DNA of 35,444 bases from NCBI GenBank assembly GCA_001917435.1, contig MNEA01000092.1:1-35444 (forward strand), written 5' to 3'. The notes under the pieces were generated by a model. That model saw only the letters and a list, made by a program, of their open reading frames with translations. It was not told the DNA's origin and did no database searches. Positions 24,228 to 31,674 of the stretch are shown in pieces. Source of the DNA: Acidobacteria bacterium 13_2_20CM_2_57_6. GTDB lineage: Bacteria; Acidobacteriota; Terriglobia; Acidiferrales; UBA7541. Both the position numbers and the translations under genes were made by a program. Each line of letters opens with the position of its first letter. The first letter of the stretch is position 1.

Positions 24228-26248
24228 TGCCGAAATACCCGATGCTCGAATACCTGTGGATTGTTCCGCTGCTGCCGCTGCTGGGCTCGGCCGTGAATGG
24301 AATTTTTGGCGCGAAGTGGCCGAATAAGATTATCAATTGGGTGGCCATCGGCTCGACGGGGCTTTCTTTTCTTGGCGCGCTTGAAGCGGTCCGCGAGTTT
24401 TTCGAGTCGGGTAGGGTTCTCTTTCGCAAGGAATTCTTCACCTGGATCGCCACGGGCAATTTCCGCGCTGGTTTCGATCTGCAGATGGACCAACTCACGG
24501 TCGTGATGGTGCTGGTGGTGACCGGAGTCGGTTGGCTCATTCACATTTACGCGACCGGATACATGGCGCATGAAGGCGGCTACTACCGCTTCTTTTCCTA
24601 CCTCAACCTGTTCATGTTTTTCATGCTCATCCTGGTGCTGGCGGCGAATTACGTGCTGCTGTTCGTTGGGTGGGAAGGCGTGGGGCTCTCCAGTTACTTG
24701 CTCATCGGATTTTATTTCCTGAGGAAATCTGCTGCGGATGCGGGGAAGAAAGCGTTCATCGTCAATCGCATCGGCGACTTCGGATTCATGCTGGGGATGT
24801 TCTTGCTGTTCAAGACTTTCGGGACCTTGGATTTCGTCCAGCTTTTCGCAAAGGCGGATCCTTGGCCTGCTGATGCGATGGGGCATCTTGGAACGTTCAC
24901 GATCGCCTGCCTGCTGCTTTTCATGGGCGCGTGCGGAAAGTCAGCGCAGCTGCCGCTGTACGTTTGGCTGCCGGACGCCATGGAAGGGCCGACGCCGGTC
25001 AGCGCACTGATTCATGCGGCGACGATGGTGACCGCGGGCGTATACGTAGTGGCGCGCTCGCACATGCTCTTTTCGCGTGCGCCGACGGCGATGCTGGCGG
25101 TCGCCATCGTTGGCTGCGCGACGGCGTTCTTTGCTGCCACCATCGGCTTGGTGCAGACGGACATCAAGAAAGTTCTCGCGTACTCCACCGTCAGCCAGTT
25201 GGGCTACATGTTTCTCGCATGCGGCGTTGGCGCTTTTTCTGCGGGGATTTTCCACCTGATGACGCATGCGTTCTTCAAGGCGCTTCTTTTCCTAGCCGCT
25301 GGCAGCGTGATCCACGCCATGGGCGGCGAGCAGGACATGCTCCGCATGGGCGGTCTCAGCAAGAAGATTCGCTGGACGTACGTAACGATGCTGACGGCCA
25401 CGCTGGCGATTGCAGGGTTCCCGCCATTCGCTGGATTCTTCAGCAAAGATTCGATCCTTTTAAGCGCTTTCCAGAATGAATATGGCGGCCGCAACGTCGG
25501 ATACGTATTGTACGGATTCGGGCTGGTCACCGCGCTGCTGACGGCGTTCTACATGTTCCGGTTGATCTTCCTCACGTTTCACGGGAAGCAGCGCTACGAC
25601 GAGCATCACGTTCACGTGCATGAGTCTCCGAACAACATGCTGGCGCCTCTGATGATACTGGCTCTGCTCTCGATTGTTGGCGGCTGGCTGGCCGCGCCTG
25701 CGTTCCTGCCGGGAGGAACGGATTATTTTGCGAAGTTCCTGCAACCTGTGTTCAGTCCCATTTACAGGTCTGCAGAATTTCGTGTACTCGAACCTCTCTC
25801 TGTTAGCGCCGAAGCCGAGGCGCACTCGCTTGAGCTTTGGCTTGCCGGCATCGCCGTCGTGGTTGCGCTTGCTGGAACCGTGGTTGCCTATTGGCTATAT
25901 CGGAAGCGACCTGGAAAACCGGACGGACTCGCCAAGTCCATGAAGCCCGCGTACACCACACTGCTGAACAAGTACTACGTGGACGAGCTTTACGCTGCCG
26001 CGATCGTCAAACCGCTGCTGTGGATTTCGACCAATGTGCTCTGGAAGGGCGCCGATGTTGCGGGAATCGATGGCGCCGTGAACGGCATTGCCGAAGGCGC
26101 GACCGCTCTTGGCGACGGAGTGCGTCACGCGCAATCCGGGAACACGCGCAGCTACGCAGTGTGGGTGGTCGTCGGTGCGCTGGTCGTGATAGCAGTCATC
26201 TTCTTCTGGCCATTCGGCGGAAAAGCAGTTGTCGGGATGGTGCACTGA
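24227..26248 (+). CDS. nuoL: NADH-quinone oxidoreductase subunit L (copy 1)
   Basis: NuoL is the outermost antiporter-like pump subunit of complex I. The 673-residue protein has the expected many helices, the core sequence FVGWEGVGLSSYLLIGFY with its key Glu, the LPLYVWLPDAMEGPTPVSAL region with the broken-helix Lys/His neighbourhood, and a long C-terminal part that should form the lateral helix (after NKYYVDELY) plus a last anchor. It is longer than the E. coli protein (about 613 residues), mainly in the C-terminal third. It overlaps nuoK and nuoM by one base each. A second nuoL is encoded on the opposite strand at 34857 onward. Confidence 0.95.
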   Translation: MPKYPMLEYLWIVPLLPLLGSAVNGIFGAKWPNKIINWVAIGSTGLSFLGALEAVREFFESGRVLFRKEFFTWIATGNFRAGFDLQMDQLTVVMVLVVTGVGWLIHIYATGYMAHEGGYYRFFSYLNLFMFFMLILVLAANYVLLFVGWEGVGLSSYLLIGFYFLRKSAADAGKKAFIVNRIGDFGFMLGMFLLFKTFGTLDFVQLFAKADPWPADAMGHLGTFTIACLLLFMGACGKSAQLPLYVWLPDAMEGPTPVSALIHAATMVTAGVYVVARSHMLFSRAPTAMLAVAIVGCATAFFAATIGLVQTDIKKVLAYSTVSQLGYMFLACGVGAFSAGIFHLMTHAFFKALLFLAAGSVIHAMGGEQDMLRMGGLSKKIRWTYVTMLTATLAIAGFPPFAGFFSKDSILLSAFQNEYGGRNVGYVLYGFGLVTALLTAFYMFRLIFLTFHGKQRYDEHHVHVHESPNNMLAPLMILALLSIVGGWLAAPAFLPGGTDYFAKFLQPVFSPIYRSAEFRVLEPLSVSAEAEAHSLELWLAGIAVVVALAGTVVAYWLYRKRPGKPDGLAKSMKPAYTTLLNKYYVDELYAAAIVKPLLWISTNVLWKGADVAGIDGAVNGIAEGATALGDGVRHAQSGNTRSYAVWVVVGALVVIAVIFFWPFGGKAVVGMVH

Positions 26249-27885
26249 TGCTGCACGGCGGACACTTGCTTTCCGTGCTGATCTTCTTCCCTGCCGTGGG
26301 GGCGCTGGCGCTGTTGCTGCTGCGCGGAGACGATCACAAATTCATCCGAATTATTGCCCTGATCGTTTCGCTGGCCGAATTCTTGTTTTCGCTGCTGATG
26401 ATCCGCGCAGTGCCGGTTGGCGCGGCTGGGTATCATCTTGAGGAATACCTCAAGTGGATCAACCAGCCGCCCATCCATTACCATTTGGGCGTTGATGGAA
26501 TCAGTTTGTTCCTGATGATCCTGACGACGTTCCTGACGCCGATCTCCATTCTGGCATCCTGGAAAAGCATCGAGCACCGTGTGAAAGAATTTTTCGTGAT
26601 GCTGCTGATGCTGGAAGTCGGCGTCGTGGGCGTGTTCCTCTCACTGGACCTTTTTCTTTTCTTTCTTTTCTGGGAAGTGATGCTGATTCCCATGGCATTT
26701 TTGATCGGCATTTGGGGGCATGAGCGGCGCGTATATGCGGCGGTGAAGTTCGTGCTGTACACCATGGCGGGATCGATCCTGATGCTGGTGGGGATCATCT
26801 GGCTGTACAACGCCACGGGAACATTCGATCTGCCGACGATTCAGACGCTGTTGCATACGCCGGCGTCGCAAGGCGGGCTGGAGCTCGCGCCAAGAACCGA
26901 GATGCTCCTCTTCTTGGCGTTCTTTCTCGCGTTCGCGATCAAGGTGCCGCTCTTCCCGCTGCATACCTGGCTGCCGGATGCGCACGTGGAGGCGCCCACG
27001 GCCGGCTCAGTGATGCTCGCAGGCGTGCTGCTGAAGATGGGCACGTACGGAATGATCCGCTTCTGCCTGCCCCTTTTCCCTGAGGCTTCGCGGCGTGCAG
27101 CAGGCTGGGTGGCGGTGCTGGCGATCATCGGGATTATTTATGGCGCGCTGGTGGCGATGGTGCAGCCAAACTTGAAAAAGCTGGTCGCGTATTCTTCCGT
27201 CAGCCACTTGGGCTTCGTGGTGCTGGGCATTTTCGCGTTTCATAACATTTCCATGCAGGGCGCGGTCTACCAGATGCTGGCGCACGGAATTTCGACGGGC
27301 GCGCTCTTCTTGTTGGTGGGCATGCTGTATGACCGGCGGCACACGTTTGAAATCAGCGAGTACGGCGGGCTGGCTACGCCGATGCCCAAGCTGGCGGCAT
27401 TCTTTCTGTTTGTGGCGCTCTCGTCGCTGGGATTGCCGATGCTCAATGGGTTCGTCGGCGAATACCTGGTCCTGCTGGGCACGTATCAGCGGCACTGGGG
27501 CTGGGCTACCTGGGCCGCGCTCGGCGTGATTCTCTCTGCGTGCTACTTGCTGTGGTCGTACCAGCGGGTGTTCTTCGGCGAGATCACGCGTGAGAAAAAC
27601 CGCACTCTTCCCGATGCCTCCGCGCGAGAGAAGTGGATTCTGGCGACCGTGGCGGTCGTCACATTGTGGATGGGCATCGGTTCGACGTTTATCACCAAGC
27701 GGACGGCGGCGGCGGCGCAAGACGTGATTGATCAAGTCGAACCACAACGGCCGTATGAAGCTGCGGCGCCGAACATTGTTGCACCGAATGTGCTTACGAC
27801 AGATGGAGCCACGACGCGGGCTAAGCAAATTCCCTCAAGCGCGGCTACAAAAGTCGCTTTGACGGAAAGACTGGGAACCCGCTAG
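26248..27885 (+). CDS. nuoM: NADH-quinone oxidoreductase subunit M (copy 1)
   Basis: NuoM is an antiporter-like pump subunit between NuoN and NuoL. The 545-residue protein has the key Glu region FWEVMLIPMAFLIGIWG, the HTWLPDAHVEAPTAGSVMLA loop, and LKKLVAYSSVSHLGFV with its Lys. ATG at 26248 overlaps the nuoL stop (TGATG); the longer frame to 25837 runs through nuoL and is not used. The last 50 or so residues form a polar Pro/Ala/Thr-rich tail not usual for the family. Bases 26701-26800 of this gene are repeated exactly inside nuoN downstream. A second nuoM lies at 33266-34843 on the minus strand. Confidence 0.95.
   Translation: MLHGGHLLSVLIFFPAVGALALLLLRGDDHKFIRIIALIVSLAEFLFSLLMIRAVPVGAAGYHLEEYLKWINQPPIHYHLGVDGISLFLMILTTFLTPISILASWKSIEHRVKEFFVMLLMLEVGVVGVFLSLDLFLFFLFWEVMLIPMAFLIGIWGHERRVYAAVKFVLYTMAGSILMLVGIIWLYNATGTFDLPTIQTLLHTPASQGGLELAPRTEMLLFLAFFLAFAIKVPLFPLHTWLPDAHVEAPTAGSVMLAGVLLKMGTYGMIRFCLPLFPEASRRAAGWVAVLAIIGIIYGALVAMVQPNLKKLVAYSSVSHLGFVVLGIFAFHNISMQGAVYQMLAHGISTGALFLLVGMLYDRRHTFEISEYGGLATPMPKLAAFFLFVALSSLGLPMLNGFVGEYLVLLGTYQRHWGWATWAALGVILSACYLLWSYQRVFFGEITREKNRTLPDASAREKWILATVAVVTLWMGIGSTFITKRTAAAAQDVIDQVEPQRPYEAAAPNIVAPNVLTTDGATTRAKQIPSSAATKVALTERLGTR
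26701..26800 (+). repeat. Source copy of a 100-bp exact repeat (within nuoM)
   Basis: The stretch from TTGATCGGCATTTGGGGGCA to GGTGGGGATCATCT encodes [18 protein letters not shown] and the following helix of NuoM, in its normal place. It is identical, base for base, to 28009-28108, and identity stops sharply on both sides. Confidence 0.97.
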
Positions 27886-29275
27886 ATGCTACCCCGCGTT
27901 ATTGATGCGTATCGAGTGCTGCCGGAACTGGTGTGGTGCGGTTTCGGCGTGCTGGCGATGCTGATGCAGCCATTTGTGCGCAGCCGGCACTTTTTTACGT
28001 TTCTTGCGTTGATCGGCATTTGGGGGCATGAGCGGCGCGTATATGCGGCGGTGAAGTTCGTGCTGTACACCATGGCGGGATCGATCCTGATGCTGGTGGG
28101 GATCATCTCCCGCCGCGGAATTTTACGCGCTGCTGCTGTTTGCCACGGCGGGGATGGGGGTGCTGGCTTCGGCGCAGGAGCTGCTGACCGCATTCATCGG
28201 ACTCGAAATGAGTTCGATCTCCAGCTATGTCCTGGCGGGCTACCGCCGCGATTCACTGAAGTCCAGCGAATCGGCGATGAAATATTTTCTGCTGGGCTCG
28301 TTTGCGACGGCTTTTTTTCTTTACGGGATTGCGCTGGTGTACGGCGCGAGCGGAACGACCAAGCTGACCGGGATGGGCTCCGAAGAGCTTTTCCATAGCA
28401 CGTATTTCGAGCTTGGACTGGCGATGATTTTGATAGGCCTCGGCTTCAAAGTAGCTGCGGCGCCGTTCCAGGTGTGGACGCCGGACGTTTACGAAGGTGC
28501 GCCCACGCCGGTGACGGCGCTGTTTTCCGCGGGACCGAAGGCGGCGGCGTTTGCGCTACTGCTGCGCATTTTTGCGACGGTGCCTGCTGCCACGCATTTC
28601 TGGTTCTGGGCTTTCTGGGCGCTCGCGGCGCTGACGATGTTTGCCGGCAACTTGGGCGCACTGGTACAGACGAACGTCAAGCGCTTGCTGGCGTACAGCT
28701 CGATCGCGCACGCCGGCTATATCCTGGTGGCTTTTGCGGCAGTCACGTTCATGGCGCGCGATGGAGCGGCGGAGGCGGGGCCGGCGTATGCGGCGGTGCT
28801 CTTTTATTTGCTGAGCTACGCACTGGTGAAGCTGGGGGCGTTCACGATCGTTTCGCAACTGGGCGGCACGGGCGAAAAGAATCTTTCACTGGACGACTAC
28901 GCGGGGCTTTCGCAGCGTCAACCATGGATTGCGGCGGCGCTCAGCGTGTACTTGCTCTCGCTGCTCGGGTTGCCGGTGACGGCGGGATTTTTTGGCAAGT
29001 TCTACATCTTCAAGGCCGCAGTGAATTCGCACCTGCTGTGGCTCGCCGTGCTGATGGCGATTAACAGCATAATCGGGGCTTACTACTACCTGCGCGTGAT
29101 CGTGGTGATGTACATGCGCGAGTCCAGCGCGGAAGCCGCGGCGGCTCCCCACGTGGGATTTCCGCTAACCGTTAATTTTGTTTTGGCGTTCACAGTGGCG
29201 GGCACGCTGTACTTTGGACTGTTCCCCAACCAGGTGCTGAACTTCATTCTGCAGCCGACACTGCTCGGGCGCTAG
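27886..29275 (+). pseudogene. nuoN: NADH-quinone oxidoreductase subunit N (copy 1), disrupted by a nuoM-derived 100-bp block
   Basis: NuoN is the inner antiporter-like pump subunit of complex I. The gene starts normally at 27886, directly after the nuoM stop, and encodes about 41 NuoN-like residues ([20 protein letters not shown] and on). It then enters a 100-bp block (28009-28108) identical to nuoM. Because 100 is not a multiple of three, the frame is lost and the first product ends at 28398. Correct NuoN sequence resumes at 28109 in another frame with [20 protein letters not shown], then [34 protein letters not shown] and a normal end at 29275. By comparison with the intact copy at 31658-33256, about 69 residues between the two parts are missing. 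Either the gene is inactivated or this is an assembly fault; the downstream part shows no other decay. Confidence 0.85.
28009..28108 (+). repeat. Second copy of the 100-bp exact repeat, inserted in nuoN
   Basis: All 100 bases equal 26701-26800. The flanking base differs on each side (T versus G at the left, G versus C at the right). The block begins on a codon boundary of the upstream nuoN frame and ends on a codon boundary of the downstream nuoN frame, and it replaces rather than adds to native nuoN sequence. Confidence 0.97.
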
Positions 29276-29344
29276 ACTGTACGGCAAGAACACCGCTGTA
29301 TACCGCTGTGTCGGACTTCATCCTTTTTGCAGTGTTGGGGAGCC

Positions 29345-29366
29345 GGGGCGCATCTTGCTGCGCCCC
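29345..29366. repeat. REP-like palindrome GGGGCGCA...TGCGCCCC
   Basis: GGGGCGCA and TGCGCCCC form an 8-bp perfect stem with a 6-base loop (TCTTGC). The lack of a T run argues against a classic terminator in either direction. It has the look of a dispersed palindromic element, though no second copy exists in this window. Confidence 0.6.
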
Positions 29367-29450
29367 TACAAACAGGAGTGCCTACCGCCGTACCCCCGGG
29401 CATTTTGTATGAATGTCCAAAAAACAAAGGGCTTACAGAATTTGCAATTC

Positions 29451-29473
29451 GTAAGTGATTGATTCTAAAAGAT
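29451..29473 (-). repeat. Fourth copy of the TTTAGAATCAA-type dispersed repeat
   Basis: On the minus strand this reads ATCTTTTAGAATCAATCACT followed by TAC, aligning with the three copies at 4596-4696 across the TTTAGAATCAA core and the ACTTAC end. It overlaps the right arm of the neighbouring CTTAC/GTAAG hairpin. Confidence 0.65.
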
Positions 29474-29577
29474 ATGTTTTCGACTATTTCAGGACCATTG
29501 CGCGCAGATGGCAAAGTGCCAGAGAAGAAAGCGGGACGCTAAGGAGCGCGCGGCCATCAAAAGCACGGTGGAAAATG

Positions 29578-29594
29578 AAAAGGCGCCGCCTTTT
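29578..29594 (+). terminator. Candidate intrinsic terminator of the plus-strand nuo operon
   Basis: AAAAGGC-GCC-GCCTTTT is a 7-bp stem with a 3-base loop followed by TTTTCCAATTTT. It is about 300 bp after the nuoN stop, so it is distant, but it is the best plus-strand candidate in the gap. The A-rich left arm means it could also act on the minus strand. Confidence 0.45.
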
Positions 29595-29700
29595 CCAATT
29601 TTCGGAGTAATCCCCAAGAGAGAGTTTACGAGATACGTGGGGGAAGTCCAGAAGAATTTGTGAGGGCTTCGGGAACGAGTTCGAGGGTGGAACGCGCACG

Positions 29701-29737
29701 AAAATGAAAATGGCCCGGAGGCCTGGGCCGCCGGGCC
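29701..29737 (-). terminator. Intrinsic terminator after atpE
   Basis: On the minus strand GGCCCGG (29737-29731) pairs with CCGGGCC (29718-29712) around a 12-base loop that can itself pair further (GGCC/GGCC). The stem is followed directly by ATTTTCATTTT. It lies 24 bp after the atpE stop and should end the nuoLMN-atp transcript. Confidence 0.75.
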
Positions 29738-29760
29738 GTTTGGAATGCCTTTTCAGGGCC

Positions 29761-30072
29761 TTAGATCTTCACGAAGATGATAACCAGGGTGAACAGCGCG
29801 AGAGTCTCGACGAACACCAGGCCGAGAATCATGGCCGCGCGGATGGCCGCTGCCGCTCCTGGGTTGCGGGCCATGCCTTCGCAGGCCGCCGAAGCGATGC
29901 GGCCTTGCCCTAGCGCGCCGCCAAAGGCCGCCAGCGCCATGCCGAAGCCTGTCGCAATAGCCATGAGACCCTTGCCTCCGGCTGCCGCAGCTCCTGTTTC
30001 CTGCGCGAACGCGGACGGAGCAATCAACATCACCGCCGCGAACGCCACCAACACCATCATCCACTTCTTCAT
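29761..30072 (-). CDS. atpE: ATP synthase F0 subunit c, with signal-peptide-like N-terminus
   Basis: Subunit c forms the membrane rotor ring of ATP synthase. The 103-residue precursor starts with a hydrophobic leader ending at SAFAQ (residues 1-24) that looks cleavable, leaving a normal c subunit of about 79 residues. Helix 1 holds the Gly-rich packing motif GMALAAFGGALGQG. The polar loop is ARNPGA (68-73). Helix 2 carries the ion-binding E89 in LVFVETLALF. Q56 and T90 are also in the positions that join the Glu in sodium-binding rings. ATG at 30072 has an excellent site (AAGGAGG) and is preferred to the longer frame. It is last in the nuoLMN-atpZIB operon, 110 bp after atpB, and the F1 genes are not here. 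Confidence 0.95.
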   Translation of the reverse strand: MKKWMMVLVAFAAVMLIAPSAFAQETGAAAAGGKGLMAIATGFGMALAAFGGALGQGRIASAACEGMARNPGAAAAIRAAMILGLVFVETLALFTLVIIFVKI

Positions 30073-30077
30073 CACTT

Positions 30078-30103
30078 CCTCCTTGTGAATCACCGCCAGG
30101 AGG
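30078..30103 (-). promoter_or_regulatory. Possible RNA hairpin covering the atpE ribosome binding site
   Basis: In the transcript CCUCCU (30103-30098) can pair with the AGGAGG ribosome binding site of atpE (30083-30078) over a 14-base loop, hiding it. A competing small hairpin (CACC/GGUG, within 30092-30106) uses the same CCUCC region and would expose the site. This could tune translation of the rotor subunit, which is needed in many copies. Confidence 0.35.
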
Positions 30104-30182
30104 TGGTTCCCGGACACCGTGCAGCCGGGCTCACACTGGAACGGCACAACAGACTTGGCCTAAGAAAAACGCAAGCAAACGC

Positions 30183-30998
30183 CTAGTGCTCTTCCCCCGT
30201 GGCGATTCCCAAATACACGGAAGGGAGCACCGTAAATATATAGGTCTGAATGATCGCCACAAAAACATGCAGACCAATAAACGCGAGCGGAATAAGGGCA
30301 GGAAAAACAGCCAGCACAATTCCGAGAACCGGGGTCTTGTGCCATCCCCAAAGCGTGGGGGCAATCAGGAGGCTCAAAAAGATCGAGTACAAAAGATCGC
30401 TAGCAAAAATGTTAGCCCACAGACGGACAGTGAGCGAGAGCACACGAGCGCAGGTGCTGATGATCTCGACGGGAAAGATAAGCGGGGAAAGCAGTGGAAC
30501 GGGGCCCGCGAAATGCTTGACGTAGGCAATACGGCCGTGATGCCGGATTCCCTGCCAATTGAAATATATGAACGTAAGAATCGCGCACGCCAAGGGGACG
30601 CTGACGTTGGCGGTCGGCGCCGCGAAAAGCGGGAAAACACTGAAAAGATTGGCCAGCAGGATGAATACGGAAATCGAGCCGACCCAGGGCACGTATCGCA
30701 ACCCTTCGTGCCCGACATTTTCTTCCAGCAAATCCTTGATCCCAAACCCAAGCGGATTGGTAAGCAACAATTCCGCGACTTGCTGAAAGGCGCCAGGGCG
30801 CTCCACGGAAAGGCGAGAGCGAAGCAAAAGCGCCAATAACGTACCAACAATCAACACGAAGAATCCCATCACAACATGTTCCGGGATGGGAGTTTCGGGA
30901 TTCTCGGATGCGATGTGAAACCACGAGAGCAACGCCAGGGCAAAATGGCCTAGATAGTGGTTCACCAGTTGCGTCAGTCCGGTAACGTGTTCGGTCAT
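30183..30998 (-). CDS. atpB: ATP synthase F0 subunit a
   Basis: Subunit a provides the two ion half-channels of ATP synthase and meets the c ring. The 271-residue protein has five to six helices. The essential arginine is R192 in LSLTVRLWANIFASDL; N196 matches the conserved Asn four residues on, while the usual Gly before it is Ala. Q251 in AIIQTYIFTVLPSVYL equals the conserved Gln of the last helix. Family length is normal. ATG at 30998 lies 3 bp before the stop of atpI, and atpE follows downstream. Confidence 0.95.
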   Translation of the reverse strand: MTEHVTGLTQLVNHYLGHFALALLSWFHIASENPETPIPEHVVMGFFVLIVGTLLALLLRSRLSVERPGAFQQVAELLLTNPLGFGIKDLLEENVGHEGLRYVPWVGSISVFILLANLFSVFPLFAAPTANVSVPLACAILTFIYFNWQGIRHHGRIAYVKHFAGPVPLLSPLIFPVEIISTCARVLSLTVRLWANIFASDLLYSIFLSLLIAPTLWGWHKTPVLGIVLAVFPALIPLAFIGLHVFVAIIQTYIFTVLPSVYLGIATGEEH

Positions 30999-31001
30999 TC
31001 G

Positions 31002-31418
31002 CTAATCCGCAGAATGCAAGATTTCGTACACACTCGCCGCGATTGTTGCGGCTCCCAAAGCGCACAAACCCACAACCATACTTACAAGGGGAACTCTCAG
31101 ATAAATAAAAATAACATACACGGCGAGGGCTATCAACCCGTAGCGAAAGAGCATGCCGAAATAGCTGAGGAGAGGGACGGCAGGCTTTTTCTTTTCGGCT
31201 TGGGCGGTGGAGGCTGCGACCAGGGTGTCCAGACCGCGCCGGAGCCAGCGAAAATTGAGCCAGGAGAGCGCCGCGCCGATTGCAAGACCCGCACCCCACA
31301 AGCGATCGCGAAGCGCGGCAACCAGAATAGCGGCCATCAAGCCAACAAGGAGCGTCAGCCAGGAGATGCGCCGCTCTGTGACGGCAGCGGGCGAAGAATC
31401 ATCTGCGCTTGATGCCAT
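31002..31418 (-). CDS. atpI: ATP synthase subunit I-like membrane protein
   Basis: This 138-residue protein has four likely membrane helices and matches the AtpI type (ATP synthase I), which assists c-ring assembly or Mg2+ handling and is usually found just before atpB, as here. Patterns include LTLLVGLMAAILVAALRDRL, GAALSWLNFRWLRRGLDTLV, and two final helices. The ATG at 31418 is chosen because GGAGG lies 8 bases before it and the family starts there; the longer frame (to 31625) covers atpZ in another frame. It overlaps the atpZ end by 20 bp. Symbol is by position and shape, moderately certain. Confidence 0.75.
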   Translation of the reverse strand: MASSADDSSPAAVTERRISWLTLLVGLMAAILVAALRDRLWGAGLAIGAALSWLNFRWLRRGLDTLVAASTAQAEKKKPAVPLLSYFGMLFRYGLIALAVYVIFIYLRVPLVSMVVGLCALGAATIAASVYEILHSAD

Positions 31419-31674
31419 CGCCGCTTCCTCCGAGCCGCCGGAGAACGTCGCGCACGCCAGCATAGAAACCAATGCCACCGAGCACGAGAAGGAAAAGCGG
31501 CTTGGTATGAAGCCAGCGGTCGAGAAAATAGCCGAGGAGGCCGCCGACAACCACGGCTGAAACGAGGACGAGGGGCAGCTCCATGGCAATGGCGGCCTGC
31601 TTGGAAATGTCTTTTGCTTTCTCACGCACGGGAGAGGTTGATTCGGAGTTTTCCGGCTTATTGTCCGAAGGCAT
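31399..31674 (-). CDS. atpZ: AtpZ-like F0F1-ATPase assembly/Mg2+ protein
   Basis: This 91-residue protein has a polar N-terminus and two membrane helices (about residues 29-48 and 54-70). The pattern LPLVLVSAVVVGGLLGYFLDRWLHTKPLF fits AtpZ/AtpI-type small proteins encoded at the head of atp operons. AtpZ with AtpI has been linked to Mg2+/Ca2+ transport and ATP synthase assembly. ATG at 31674 overlaps the end of nuoN by 17 bp and its own end overlaps atpI by 20 bp, so all three are translated together. Confidence 0.8.
   Translation of the reverse strand: MPSDNKPENSESTSPVREKAKDISKQAAIAMELPLVLVSAVVVGGLLGYFLDRWLHTKPLFLLVLGGIGFYAGVRDVLRRLGGSGDGIKRR

Larger units (their letters stand above)
29276..29760. 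other. Convergent intergenic region, 485 bp, rich in hairpins
   Basis: No gene is supported here. From left to right it contains a short direct repeat (ACCGCTGT twice, 29291-29309), a strong palindrome (29345-29366), a CTTAC/GTAAG hairpin (29432-29455), one copy of the TTTAGAATCAA-type repeat (29451-29473), a G+C-rich hairpin with T tail (29578-29594) and the terminator of the minus-strand operon (29701-29737). Confidence 0.6.

Noticed and set aside
25837..26247. Upstream extension of the nuoM frame by 137 residues
   Set aside because: Runs through nuoL in another frame; the TGATG junction at 26246-26250 is the natural start.
28154..29275. Separate short NuoN-like gene starting at an internal ATG
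   Set aside because: NuoN sequence already begins at 28109 in the same frame, without a start codon, so it is the 3' part of the broken gene rather than an independent gene.
29345..29366. Terminator of the nuo operon
   Set aside because: Strong stem but followed by TACAAACAGG, not a T run; described as a palindrome instead.
30412..31299. 295-residue minus-strand frame over atpB and atpI
   Set aside because: Same strand but shifted frame over genes with clear family motifs; no motif of its own.
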